DNA from: Fuerstiella sp.
Lineage (GTDB): Bacteria > Planctomycetota > Planctomycetia > Planctomycetales > Planctomycetaceae
Assembly (NCBI GenBank): GCA_029245955.1
Contig: JAQWOH010000008.1
Span: 1-64,000, forward strand
Length of the DNA stretch: 64,000 nt
Direction: 5' to 3'
Shown: one piece after another, positions 9,302-18,178 of the stretch
How the letters are laid out: each line of letters starts with the position of its first letter
How positions within the stretch are numbered: position 1 is the stretch's first letter
Notes under the pieces: generated by a model
What the model saw: only the letters and a program-made list of their open reading frames with translations
Databases searched by the model: none
Told to the model about the DNA's origin: nothing
Program-made: the position numbers and the translations under genes

Positions 9302-12300
9302 CTACGCCGCCGGCTCAATCCGGTCATTGGCAGACTTGCCGATCACGGGGATCATTGCGGCGAAGATCATCAGCCCCTGCAGACCAATGAACACCAACAA
9401 CGCCAGCAGACGTCCTTCGGTAAAGCCATAGGTGTGCAATCCGGCTTTCAATTCGTTCACGCCGAACCATGACCATGCGGTCACAATGTTGCCGAACATA
9501 GCCAGGATCGCCGTTCCATAGTCACGGACCAGTTTGTCCCAACGAGCATGTAGAATCAAAGCGTTCCACATCACGATCAACATGGCTCCGTTTTCTTTGG
9601 GGTCCCAGCCCCAGAACCGGCCCCAGGAATCATCCGCCCACAGGCCTCCGAGAACGGTGCCGACAAGACTGAAGAAAACAGCGAAGCACAGGACGCCGTA
9701 AATCATTTTGCCAAGCTGCGGCAGATCGTTGCGGCTTTTCTCTGCCCCGAAGTTGGAGATAACACAATAAGCGATGCCCATCGCTCCGGCCAGAAACGTG
9801 GCCGCATAACCAAGCGTGATGCAGACTACGTGAGTTGCCAACCAGAATGTCGTGTCCAGGACCGCCTGCATCACTCCAAGCGTGTCACCTTCGTCGACTG
9901 CGAGGTAGTGGGCAATCATTAGTGTCGCCATGCCGACCGATGATCCCAGAATCGTGCCTATCCCATTCTTCAGCAGACGTTCGATCACAAACGACGCACC
10001 CACCACTGCCCAGCCAATGAAGATCGCCGAAGAATACAGGTTCGTCACGGGCGGACGGCCTGAGATGTACATGCGCATCAGCAGAGCAACAGTGTGGGTG
10101 ATAAACGCCAGAGCCATCAGCCAGAAAGCGGTGCGGCGAAGAGTCTTTGGCCACACGATCCAGCTAAAAAACGACATCAGCAATACGGGCAGATATAGAT
10201 AGATGGCCTTCATGAACGGTCCGAAAAAGTTAAAGAATGCCTCAAAGCGAACAACCGATGCATCCACGTGCGGCAACGGAGTGTCAGCCAGAAACTTCTG
10301 ATAGCCGGACACACTGTCGTTAAACGCGTCGACGTCACTGGCGCTCCATGCGGCAAGAATATCCACCATCGCTTTTGTACTCGTCTGCAGTGTGGACGTG
10401 GAGTCAGCCCGATAGAGCAGTCCATTCGTCCGTGCCTGAAGATCATCCAGTGCCAGCGTGACCAACTCCAGATTCATTTGTGCCGCCAGGACCGACTCGT
10501 CGCTCGTTCCGGCACTCTGCAGCCTTCTTCGAATTTCCGTCAGACGTTTATCATTTTCATTCTCATTCAGCACTTCAAAAATTTGAAAAACCTCAGACGA
10601 AATCCGCTCCGCCGCAACCTCGGCAAAATCGGAATCGGACATCCCATCAAGCATTTGATCAGTGGTCGCCCCGGTCTCAGCCTTGCCGATAATTTCCAGC
10701 ACATTCCGCAGGAACGGGTCAGTCAGTGTCAGAGCTGCCTCCGCAGCCCGCGTCTTCACAGCACCCGGTTCCAACTCCTCTCCGGCGGCCTTCGCCGCCT
10801 CTTCGACCGCCGATTGCAGAATCGTCACGCTGCCTTCGACAGCATTTGCAACAAGTTCACGAGGAAGCCTGTTCTGCACGTAATCCAGAACATCGTCGTC
10901 AGTGGTCAATCCATGCATCGCCAGATCCTGAGCGACATTCTGCATCGCACTGGCACCGATCAGAGTTTCCCATGACCGCTGTTCATTTTCTGCACCTGTC
11001 GGCACGGCCATGATGGCCGGGCTGTTGCCGAGACGATCAAGCACCCACCAGGCCTTCACGATGGAATCCAGCAATCCTTCAGACTCACGAACCAGAAAGA
11101 TATTCTGCAGTGAATCCACGCGACTGACTGTACGAAACAATGACACCACTCGCCGCTGCAACTGCGTCATCCGGTGTTCCTGACCGGCCATTTCCAGTCT
11201 CAGACCTTCGCGATGGATCTTCTGCAGGTCCGAAAGATTTTCCTGAATTTCCTGCAGCGAATAAGACAGTCCTGCACGTTTCTCGAGTCCCAGCAGCGAC
11301 AATACCTGATCATCGTCGATCTTAATCACACGATGTCGTTTGGCGAGTTCCGATCGTGCAGCAACGTCAAGGAACCAGCGTACGGCCGGCATCCGTAAAA
11401 TCATGACGTCACGCATGCGTTCTTCGACGGCATCGCGGCCGGACGATGTCAATTTGACGATCTGTTCGATCCAGTCGTCGTACTCTCCGGAAAACTCATC
11501 CAGAGATTCAGCCTTTACAGACGGCCAGTACTTCTGAACCCGGGCGACGATTTCTGCGTGCTTCTGCGGAACATCAAGTTCGCCGGCGCTCAGTTCGCCT
11601 TTAAAAGTCGACTTGTGTGATGTCATCAACAGTTCTGTGCGAGCGAACGAATCGACGGGTTGAGCACGCCCTTTCCAGGCCACCGGAAGCTGCGAGAAAG
11701 CATACAGATTCATCGCCTGCGGATCAGCCTTCGGTGGGCGAGCTTTGCTCATCAGCCACGCGGCACTCAACAGCACGATGATAATCGGAACAGCCGTGGG
11801 CCAGATGGACTTCCGTCCGTCGTCCGAAGCACTAACAGCAGGTACAGCGGTTGCACCCGCAGCATTTCGGATCCCGGCCGGCATTGAAGCGACGAAGGGA
11901 TTGTCGCCTCCGGCAGCATCTGTATCCGCGGCGGCTGATCGTCCCATTCGGGAAAGATACCGGCCCAGTGTCTGACCGAACTTCGCAAACATGCCGACGG
12001 CCACAATCATGCAGGCGATGTAAGGCAGCATCCAGCCCGTGTTGCGAACGACAGACAGCGTTGTCATCTCTGTGCCGTCCGGAGTTTCGTTGTAGCCGGA
12101 TTGGTAAAACGTCTCACCGCGATATCGCAGCGGGTTATTCATCCACAACGTAAACTCTTCCGCCGCACCAGTCTCACGATCGCGAATGACGATTTCCGAC
12201 CGATAGTCTCGCGGGGTTGCTGAACCGACGTAATTGGTGCGGCTCACGTCCAGCAGTTCCACTTCGTAGTCGCGATAATTACGCTGAAACCTCAGATAGA

Positions 12301-13660
12301 ACTGGAAGTCGTTACCGTCAATCGTCGCCTGCTCAGCAATCGGAACGGTCCGCATCTCGCTGACATCCTGAGCCAGCAGCAAAGTTTCGAGCTCTTTGCC
12401 TGTATCGCGATCCAGCAGCGTCACCTGCAACGAACTCATGTCGTGACTGTCGTCCATGCCGGTCACCGGATCGACTTCGATGGGGGTCGCAAATGTCCCC
12501 AGACCAGAAGTTCCACTTCTGTCTTCATCGGGCAGCACAGATCTCAGACGACTGTTTCTTAAAAACCGATCTACTCGCAGGACAAACGGAAGTGATGGAA
12601 GGTCAACGATCTGATCTTCCAAATCGCCTGCCTGACCAGCGGTCGCAGCGGCAATCAAAGCCGCTTCCGGAACGGCAATAACTTTCTCTGTATCGTCATC
12701 CTGACGATCAACGATCGCCAGTTCCCGTTCGCGCATATCACGCACAAAGGAAGATTTTTGCCCCTCGACCAGTGCCAGCATGTTTTCCTTGGCATAAAAC
12801 CCCACCTGCAGCTCACTGAACATCAGCAGCGCCACTCCGGTGTGCAGCAGTACGATGCCGCCGCGTTTTTCGAACAGCAGATTGCAGCCGACCAGCATCA
12901 CCAGGGCACAAGCACCACCTTTCAACAGCTGCCACAGAATGCGCATCGAAGACAAGTTCAGGCGAGCCGACTCACCGCCGATCAGAAAATAGCCCAGCAC
13001 TGCAGCCAGAATAACCCCAACAGTGCCCAACAGAATTCGTTCCGGACGCGACGTCGTTGATTTTGTGAACGCGACTCCCAAAGGCACGACCGCTGCGACG
13101 CCCAGAACGCCCAGCATCAGATACCAGATCTGCATTGGACGCAGCATCGAGTTGCCGGATTCGACACCCGTCTGTCCGTTGCCTGTAACCACAACCGCCG
13201 TCGTCAACAGTGCACCCACTGCGATAATGCCGATCCCTGCAGCCATGCGGCCGCCGCGAACACGGACCTTAAAACGCATCAAATGAGCGGTGGTGAGATT
13301 GGCCAACATCACCCAGCCGATGGTCCAGCCACCGGGAAACGGTATCCTCCGAAATGCGCCCAGCGAATCCCAGTTAAAATCGATCCAACCAGGGAACATC
13401 GACGGCGGAAAAAGGTCCGCGACATCGATATAGGCGACATACGTTCGGAAGTACTCACCGACCACCAGCCAGACATCCTTGCGCGCCTGTGCCAGGCTTC
13501 CCACAAAAACAATTAACATGCCCAGCAGAAACAGCGCACAGGTCAGCTTTAGTGACCCCAGCGCATCAATGCACTTCCAGACGATGGCTGTGAACTGATC
13601 TTCAGATGACTGTGCGTCATCGCCAGCCGTCAGATTTCCAGGAAGTGTTGTTGTCGACAT
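9302..13660 (-). CDS. ResB-CcsA fusion, System II cytochrome c maturation protein
   Basis: Very large membrane protein (1452 residues) joining both halves of the System II heme exporter/cytochrome c synthase, which attaches heme to CxxCH apocytochromes outside the membrane. The N-terminal ResB part has LGSLKLTCALFLLGMLIVFV and further helices to about residue 290, then an exported beta-rich ResB domain and a helix near MLPYIACMIVAVGMF. A soluble mostly alpha-helical segment of about 450 residues follows. The CcsA part has ISGRPPVTNLYSSAIFIGW with a nearby His, and the heme-handling WWD motif WGRFWGWDPKENGA near residue 1346. The fusion fits the many CxxCH proteins in the window. A lipoprotein gene starts four bases upstream. 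Confidence 0.92.
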   Translation of the reverse strand: MSTTTLPGNLTAGDDAQSSEDQFTAIVWKCIDALGSLKLTCALFLLGMLIVFVGSLAQARKDVWLVVGEYFRTYVAYIDVADLFPPSMFPGWIDFNWDSLGAFRRIPFPGGWTIGWVMLANLTTAHLMRFKVRVRGGRMAAGIGIIAVGALLTTAVVVTGNGQTGVESGNSMLRPMQIWYLMLGVLGVAAVVPLGVAFTKSTTSRPERILLGTVGVILAAVLGYFLIGGESARLNLSSMRILWQLLKGGACALVMLVGCNLLFEKRGGIVLLHTGVALLMFSELQVGFYAKENMLALVEGQKSSFVRDMRERELAIVDRQDDDTEKVIAVPEAALIAAATAGQAGDLEDQIVDLPSLPFVLRVDRFLRNSRLRSVLPDEDRSGTSGLGTFATPIEVDPVTGMDDSHDMSSLQVTLLDRDTGKELETLLLAQDVSEMRTVPIAEQATIDGNDFQFYLRFQRNYRDYEVELLDVSRTNYVGSATPRDYRSEIVIRDRETGAAEEFTLWMNNPLRYRGETFYQSGYNETPDGTEMTTLSVVRNTGWMLPYIACMIVAVGMFAKFGQTLGRYLSRMGRSAAADTDAAGGDNPFVASMPAGIRNAAGATAVPAVSASDDGRKSIWPTAVPIIIVLLSAAWLMSKARPPKADPQAMNLYAFSQLPVAWKGRAQPVDSFARTELLMTSHKSTFKGELSAGELDVPQKHAEIVARVQKYWPSVKAESLDEFSGEYDDWIEQIVKLTSSGRDAVEERMRDVMILRMPAVRWFLDVAARSELAKRHRVIKIDDDQVLSLLGLEKRAGLSYSLQEIQENLSDLQKIHREGLRLEMAGQEHRMTQLQRRVVSLFRTVSRVDSLQNIFLVRESEGLLDSIVKAWWVLDRLGNSPAIMAVPTGAENEQRSWETLIGASAMQNVAQDLAMHGLTTDDDVLDYVQNRLPRELVANAVEGSVTILQSAVEEAAKAAGEELEPGAVKTRAAEAALTLTDPFLRNVLEIIGKAETGATTDQMLDGMSDSDFAEVAAERISSEVFQIFEVLNENENDKRLTEIRRRLQSAGTSDESVLAAQMNLELVTLALDDLQARTNGLLYRADSTSTLQTSTKAMVDILAAWSASDVDAFNDSVSGYQKFLADTPLPHVDASVVRFEAFFNFFGPFMKAIYLYLPVLLMSFFSWIVWPKTLRRTAFWLMALAFITHTVALLMRMYISGRPPVTNLYSSAIFIGWAVVGASFVIERLLKNGIGTILGSSVGMATLMIAHYLAVDEGDTLGVMQAVLDTTFWLATHVVCITLGYAATFLAGAMGIAYCVISNFGAEKSRNDLPQLGKMIYGVLCFAVFFSLVGTVLGGLWADDSWGRFWGWDPKENGAMLIVMWNALILHARWDKLVRDYGTAILAMFGNIVTAWSWFGVNELKAGLHTYGFTEGRLLALLVFIGLQGLMIFAAMIPVIGKSANDRIEPAA

Positions 13661-13664
13661 CGTC

Positions 13665-14246
13665 TTATTCTCCTGCGGAGATTTCTACAGACTTGCAGAA
13701 TTCACGAAACGAGTCTCGTTCGGAATCCGCCAGCTTATTTCTGCCGCGAAACTTAAAGATCCATAGCTTATCGTTCACAGGCAACAACATGCCCAGAATT
13801 GTTTCGTCTTCGCCTTTGAGGTCAACGATCGTTCCAGTACCGCCATTCAGTTCAACGGTTTCCATGTCGTCCATGGGGTTCGCCTTTGGATCGGGCGTCA
13901 TGCCAAGTTGCCCCTGCCACCGCGTCACCTGCGGAATCAGTCCGGCCGCACCAGGCAGATCGCTGAGCGTGATTCGGCCTTCCTCACCGTCCAGGCTGAC
14001 CTCCCAGGCCATCTTGCTGAACTGATCATTGTCAGCAACGCCCCAAGAATCCGGCACACTCCACTGAAACGGAATGGCGGGAAACTGACTGCGAATCATT
14101 TCACTGGTGAACACACGTTCGTGTTCTGACTTCACAGTGTATTCGCGAATCTCAGGCGCAGGTGCGCAGCCGCCGAGGGCTGAAGCCACCAAGCCCAGGA
14201 CTATAATCGAATAACCAGGGCAACGCCCAACAAAGTTCTTCAGCAC
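13665..14246 (-). CDS. Lipoprotein of unknown function upstream of ResB-CcsA
   Basis: 193-residue protein with a lipoprotein signal: MLKNFVGRCPGYSIIVLGLVASALGGC, cysteine at the end of an LGGC lipobox. The mature part is soluble with motifs IPFQWSVPDSWGVADNDQFSKMAWEV and LPVNDKLWIFKFRGRNKL. No family is recognised with certainty. Only four bases separate its stop from the start of the ResB-CcsA gene, so the two are an operon and it may assist cytochrome assembly or quality control at the outer face of the membrane; that role is inferred from context only. Confidence 0.75.
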   Translation of the reverse strand: MLKNFVGRCPGYSIIVLGLVASALGGCAPAPEIREYTVKSEHERVFTSEMIRSQFPAIPFQWSVPDSWGVADNDQFSKMAWEVSLDGEEGRITLSDLPGAAGLIPQVTRWQGQLGMTPDPKANPMDDMETVELNGGTGTIVDLKGEDETILGMLLPVNDKLWIFKFRGRNKLADSERDSFREFCKSVEISAGE

Positions 14247-14597
14247 GATGGAACAGTCGTCAGAGATGAATCGGAAATGAAGATGCGGCAGCTGGGAACG
14301 GCACAGCCAACGCCAGTTCGCTGGAACGACGGACTGACACTCAACAAGCTTTGCCGGAAGGAAAGTTGTCTAATTATATGTGTGCGCTCGTTGAAAGCCA
14401 TGCGGCCGGCAATGCAAGCCATGGATATCCTATTTCACGGGGTTTCCAAAACCCCTCATCACCAGCCCGGCCCTGACGCGCGAGCCACAACTAATCCCGC
14501 TACACTGCATATTAACGTGATTACACGCACTTTGACGGCAGTCGCGGTGCCCGGTCCCCCACACTGTAACCCCTCTCCTGAATCTGAGACTTCCCCC
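14247..14597. other. Divergent intergenic region
   Basis: 351 bases between the lipoprotein gene (minus) and the hydrolase gene (plus). The hydrolase frame is open upstream to 14277, but the translation there is low-complexity and lacks a signal peptide, so it is treated as non-coding. It should hold both promoters; no clear operator was seen. Confidence 0.5.
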
Positions 14598-16811
14598 ATG
14601 AGTACTTGCCTGAATGACTCTCGCTCACAGCGCATCACCCCCCTGGTGTTGATCCTCCTCTGCTGTCCGTCCATCTTTGCGGCGGACGCCACCAATCATC
14701 GAGTCTTCGATGCCGGCCAGCAGCCCGATGATTCCCGGCTCGAGGCGCCCAAAGATCTGAACGGATATTTTCCGTTTGAAGTCCCGGAATCGAAGGCTGC
14801 ATGGGAGCAACGGCAGGCGGAACTGAAGCAACGGGTCCTGGTCGCCACCGGACTGTGGCCCATGCCGGAAAAGACGCCGCTGAACGCTGTGATTCATGGC
14901 AAGGTCAAGCGAGACGGCTTCACGGTTGAAAAAGTATACTTTGAAAGTCTGCCGGGACACTTTGTCAGCGGCCTGCTGTTTCGTCCCGCAGGCGAAGCGG
15001 ACGGCAAACGTCCTGCGGTCCTGAGTCCACACGGCCATGGGGGCCGGCAGCAGGACTACGGTGAAGCCAAAATGGGCGACCTGATCGCCACGGGAGCGGA
15101 AATCCATCGTGAATCCGGTCGGTTTCCGAAGCTGGCACGTTGTGCGCAACTGGCACGAATGGGATGCGTGACGTTCATCTTCGACATGATGGGATACGTC
15201 GACAGCAACCAGGTGTCTTACCAACTGGCCCATCGTTACGCCGACATTCGCCCCGAGTTCGAATCGCATGACAGCTGGGGTTTCTATAGCCCTCAGGCCG
15301 AATCTCGTTTGCAGAGTATCATGGGGCTGCAGACGTGGAACGCTGTTCGCTGCCTAGATTTTCTGGCCAGCCTGCCGGACGTTGATTCCGCTCGCATGGC
15401 CGTCACCGGAGGCAGCGGGGGCGGAACTCAGACGATTCTGCTGGGAGCCGTCGACGATCGTCCGATTGCCGGATTCCCGAATGGCATGGTGTCCACCAGC
15501 ATGCAAGGCGGCTGCACATGCGAAAACTGCAGTCTGCTGAGAATCGGAACAGGCAATGTGGAATTGGCCGCACTGTTTGCACCTCGTCCGCAGGCCATGA
15601 CTTCGGCCAATGACTGGACAAAAGAAATGATGACCAAAGGTTACCCGCAACTGCGTCAGTTGTACGCCATGCTGGGTGTTCCGGACGACGTCTACTGCGA
15701 ACCCATGCTTCATTTCCCGCACAATTATAATGCTGTCACGCGCAGCATCATGTATTCCTGGATGAATGAGCACTTGAATCTCGGACACAAGACGCCCATC
15801 AAGGAACTGGACTGGAAACCACTCAGCAAAGACGAGTACACCGTATGGAACGAACAGCACCCGGCTCCCCCCGGAGGCGATGACTACGAACGTAAACTGC
15901 TGCGGCAGCTGAACGAACGCGATCGTGCAGCCCTGTGGAATCACGCTCCACAAAACAGCAACGACGTACAGAACTACTTCACCACAGTCCGGGCAGCATG
16001 GGAAACGCTGATCGGACGAGGTCTTCCCAACGCGGAAGACGTGCAGAGAACCAAGAGCTGGAAGGAGACTCGGGCAGGCTACCTGGAATTCGGTGACACG
16101 TTGACGCTGACAACGCACAACGAGCAGTTGCCCATCATTTCCGTCTATCCCAAGTCGGTGGCCTGGAATCAAAAGGTAATCCTGTGGATTGACGGCAAAG
16201 GCAAGGCCGGAATGTTCCCCAACGGTGAGGCTCACGCTGACCTGCTGCGGCTGATTGATGCGGGTTATTCCGTGGTGGGAGTGGACCTGTTCGGACAGGG
16301 CGAATTCACCACCAACGGCGAAGCTCTGACCGAAAACCCAACGGTGAAGAATCCTCGACAGTTTGCGGGGTTCACTTACACCTACAATGACACCCTGTTT
16401 GCTCGTCGCGTCCATGACATTCTCACTCTGACCGCGTGGATCAATGGCGACGAACACAGCCCGAAAGCACTGCACGCCGTCGGTGTCAACGGCGGTGGCC
16501 CACTGCTGGCCGCCGCCCGAGCGATCGCGGGATCGGAATTCAACGCCGCAGCGATTGATACCGCTGGCTTTCGTTTCGCCAGTCTGAACAGTTGGAAACA
16601 CGCCGACTTTCTGCCTGGGGCCGTCAAATACGGTGACACTTCAACTTTGTTGTCATTGTCCGCACCAAATAAATTGTGGATCGGCGGTGAAGAATCGATC
16701 CCGTCAATCGTCACCACAGCCTATGACACAGCCAGTTCAAAGGATGCCGTTGCGACATCCGACCGCCTGGATGCCACCGCAGCCGCCATTGACTGGATCC
16801 TTCAACAATAG
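14598..16811 (+). CDS. Exported tandem alpha/beta-hydrolase (acetyl-xylan-esterase-like family)
   Basis: 737 residues from the ATG at 14598, chosen because it opens a signal peptide (RITPLVLILLCCPSIFAAD). The first hydrolase half has RPAVLSPHGHGG (oxyanion-side strand), the nucleophile elbow GGSGGG with Ser near residue 273, and a His-containing LHFPHNYNA. The second half repeats the fold (QKVILWIDGKGKAGMFP, GYSVVGVDLFGQGEF), but its elbow reads GVNGGGP with Asn near residue 631 in place of the nucleophile, so this half looks catalytically dead. Planctomycetes encode many such esterase-like proteins with polysaccharide genes; substrate unknown. Its stop is followed at once by a GC hairpin. 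Confidence 0.8.
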   Translation: MSTCLNDSRSQRITPLVLILLCCPSIFAADATNHRVFDAGQQPDDSRLEAPKDLNGYFPFEVPESKAAWEQRQAELKQRVLVATGLWPMPEKTPLNAVIHGKVKRDGFTVEKVYFESLPGHFVSGLLFRPAGEADGKRPAVLSPHGHGGRQQDYGEAKMGDLIATGAEIHRESGRFPKLARCAQLARMGCVTFIFDMMGYVDSNQVSYQLAHRYADIRPEFESHDSWGFYSPQAESRLQSIMGLQTWNAVRCLDFLASLPDVDSARMAVTGGSGGGTQTILLGAVDDRPIAGFPNGMVSTSMQGGCTCENCSLLRIGTGNVELAALFAPRPQAMTSANDWTKEMMTKGYPQLRQLYAMLGVPDDVYCEPMLHFPHNYNAVTRSIMYSWMNEHLNLGHKTPIKELDWKPLSKDEYTVWNEQHPAPPGGDDYERKLLRQLNERDRAALWNHAPQNSNDVQNYFTTVRAAWETLIGRGLPNAEDVQRTKSWKETRAGYLEFGDTLTLTTHNEQLPIISVYPKSVAWNQKVILWIDGKGKAGMFPNGEAHADLLRLIDAGYSVVGVDLFGQGEFTTNGEALTENPTVKNPRQFAGFTYTYNDTLFARRVHDILTLTAWINGDEHSPKALHAVGVNGGGPLLAAARAIAGSEFNAAAIDTAGFRFASLNSWKHADFLPGAVKYGDTSTLLSLSAPNKLWIGGEESIPSIVTTAYDTASSKDAVATSDRLDATAAAIDWILQQ

Positions 16812-16826
16812 CCGGGAAGCCCCGGC
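16811..16826 (+). terminator. GC hairpin after hydrolase stop
   Basis: GCCGGG-AAGC-CCCGGC begins on the last base of the TAG stop. There is no T-tail, so termination activity is only a possibility. Confidence 0.35.
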
Positions 16827-16913
16827 GGGCGGTGGCGTAGAACGTGGGACGTGAGAGCGAGCGATCAAGCGCCGAGGTGGTTGACTGGTGAACAGGATGT
16901 TCTGCGCCGCTGT

Positions 16914-17480
16914 TCAGTTGCGAACTTCTCTCCGGACTGACGTATCGTGGCACCACATGCATGTTTCAAACCCCGGACTATTCATGTGCTCACGTCGAAA
17001 GTCAGTCTCGGCAACCGTGATTCCATCGTGACAACGGAGACACTGCTGCTCTTTTGACGTGACAAAGTTCTTCCCGCCGATCGCACAAAACATGGCAACA
17101 CGAGGCCCCTGCATCTGAGGGCCTGAGACCCGATCCCTGGTCCAGTCAACCGTGACCACCGTCTTACTTGTATGCTCGCCATGACCGCCGTCCAACATCT
17201 GGCTCGATAGATTGGCACCAACCACCGGCTCCCCGTTTCCCTGAGAAATCCTGTCGTTTGTGGCAAACGCTGGTCCGAAAATGTGGCCGACGAAGAGGCC
17301 AATGACCAGACATGCTGCAGCAACGACAGACGTGCCCCCCCACGAACTCAGTCGACGTACCGCTGAAACACAGAGCGGCTCAGACGCACGCATAAAGGCC
17401 TCAACTTTATCATCCAGTGCTGCTGACGGTTCCGCCAACGGCATCTGCCGCAACAGATTTTCCACCTGTGAATCTGTCAT
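16914..17480 (-). CDS. Membrane anti-sigma-like protein with C-terminal diheme CxxCH motifs
   Basis: 188 residues. The start overlaps the stop of the sigma-factor gene as ATGA, the usual place of an anti-sigma gene. An N-terminal cytoplasmic part of about 48 residues (MTDSQVENLLRQMPLAEPSA onward) precedes one membrane helix (SVVAAACLVIGLFVGHIFG, about 51-69). The exported part ends with two c-type heme motifs, CLRCH near residue 149 and CMWCH near 175. The N-terminal region has no recognisable zinc anti-sigma (ZAS) motif, so anti-sigma function is inferred from position and topology. If correct, heme or redox state outside the membrane could govern the sigma factor. Confidence 0.65.
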   Translation of the reverse strand: MTDSQVENLLRQMPLAEPSAALDDKVEAFMRASEPLCVSAVRRLSSWGGTSVVAAACLVIGLFVGHIFGPAFATNDRISQGNGEPVVGANLSSQMLDGGHGEHTSKTVVTVDWTRDRVSGPQMQGPRVAMFCAIGGKNFVTSKEQQCLRCHDGITVAETDFRREHMNSPGFETCMWCHDTSVRREVRN

Positions 17481-17977
17481 AACTGACCTCGCAATCTTTC
17501 TTCCAGTTTCATCAGTGCTCGACGATAGCGAGTCGCCACGGTTTTGGCCGACTGATAGAGGATTTCTCCGACCGCATCAAACGTGAGCCCGGCGAATATC
17601 TTCATGACAATCACTTCGCGATCGGCATCATCCAGATCATGGACCGCGATCCGCAGAATCTGATCCCGCTCTGCCGTCAGCACGTCTTCGGCCGGAGACT
17701 CAGTGTCGGGCAACGACGCCGCGACCCCATTGAAACTCGATTACCTGGCGCACGACGCTCTGTTGGCCGTTCGGATCGAATCACGAGCTGTATTACACAC
17801 AGAAGCGAAAACGTAGTTCGCAAAATCGCCCTGCGGCACAGTGTTCATCCGACAGAGTCCCTCAAACGCCGAGTGAATGGCGTCTTCGGCTAACTGACGA
17901 CAACCAGTGATCGACAAAGCCAGAGAAAACAATCCCTGCCGTTGCGAACAGTAGGTTTTTTCCAGCTGATCTCGCAC
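17477..17977 (-). pseudogene. ECF sigma-70 factor interrupted by an in-frame TAA
   Basis: From a GTG start at 17975-17977 the minus strand encodes a region 2-like segment (GLFSLALSITGCRQLAEDAIHSAF and NYVFASVCNTARDSIR). A TAA at 17743-17741 stops it after 79 codons. The same frame then continues without shift through SSFNGVAASLPDTE into a sigma region 4 with helix-turn-helix (LDDADREVIVMKIFAGLTFD, AKTVATRYRRALMKLEERL). The total of 166 codons equals a normal ECF factor, and the stop falls in the flexible linker between the two domains. A TTG at 17713 could restart the second half. It may be a decayed gene, stop readthrough, a two-piece sigma factor, or a base-call error. The downstream anti-sigma-like gene is intact. 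Confidence 0.8.
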
Positions 17978-18178
17978 AAATGCTGCCCACCTTCACTGCT
18001 TTCCTTATGTCACTACAGAACCACACGGCATGAAACGTGTAGGATTCTTCAGAAAACCTCTCAATTTTCTGATGCAAACGCAAAGAGGCCTTCACCAACG
18101 ACAAAACGGCGTAGGTCTTTGGTCGGATGACCCCGAGTGTAATTCACTACACTCCGACAAAAACTCCGGATCTTTCAC

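Noticed and set aside
15354..16601. Minus-strand ORF of 415 codons inside the hydrolase gene
   Set aside because: High-GC antisense shadow; the sense frame has a signal peptide and hydrolase motifs.
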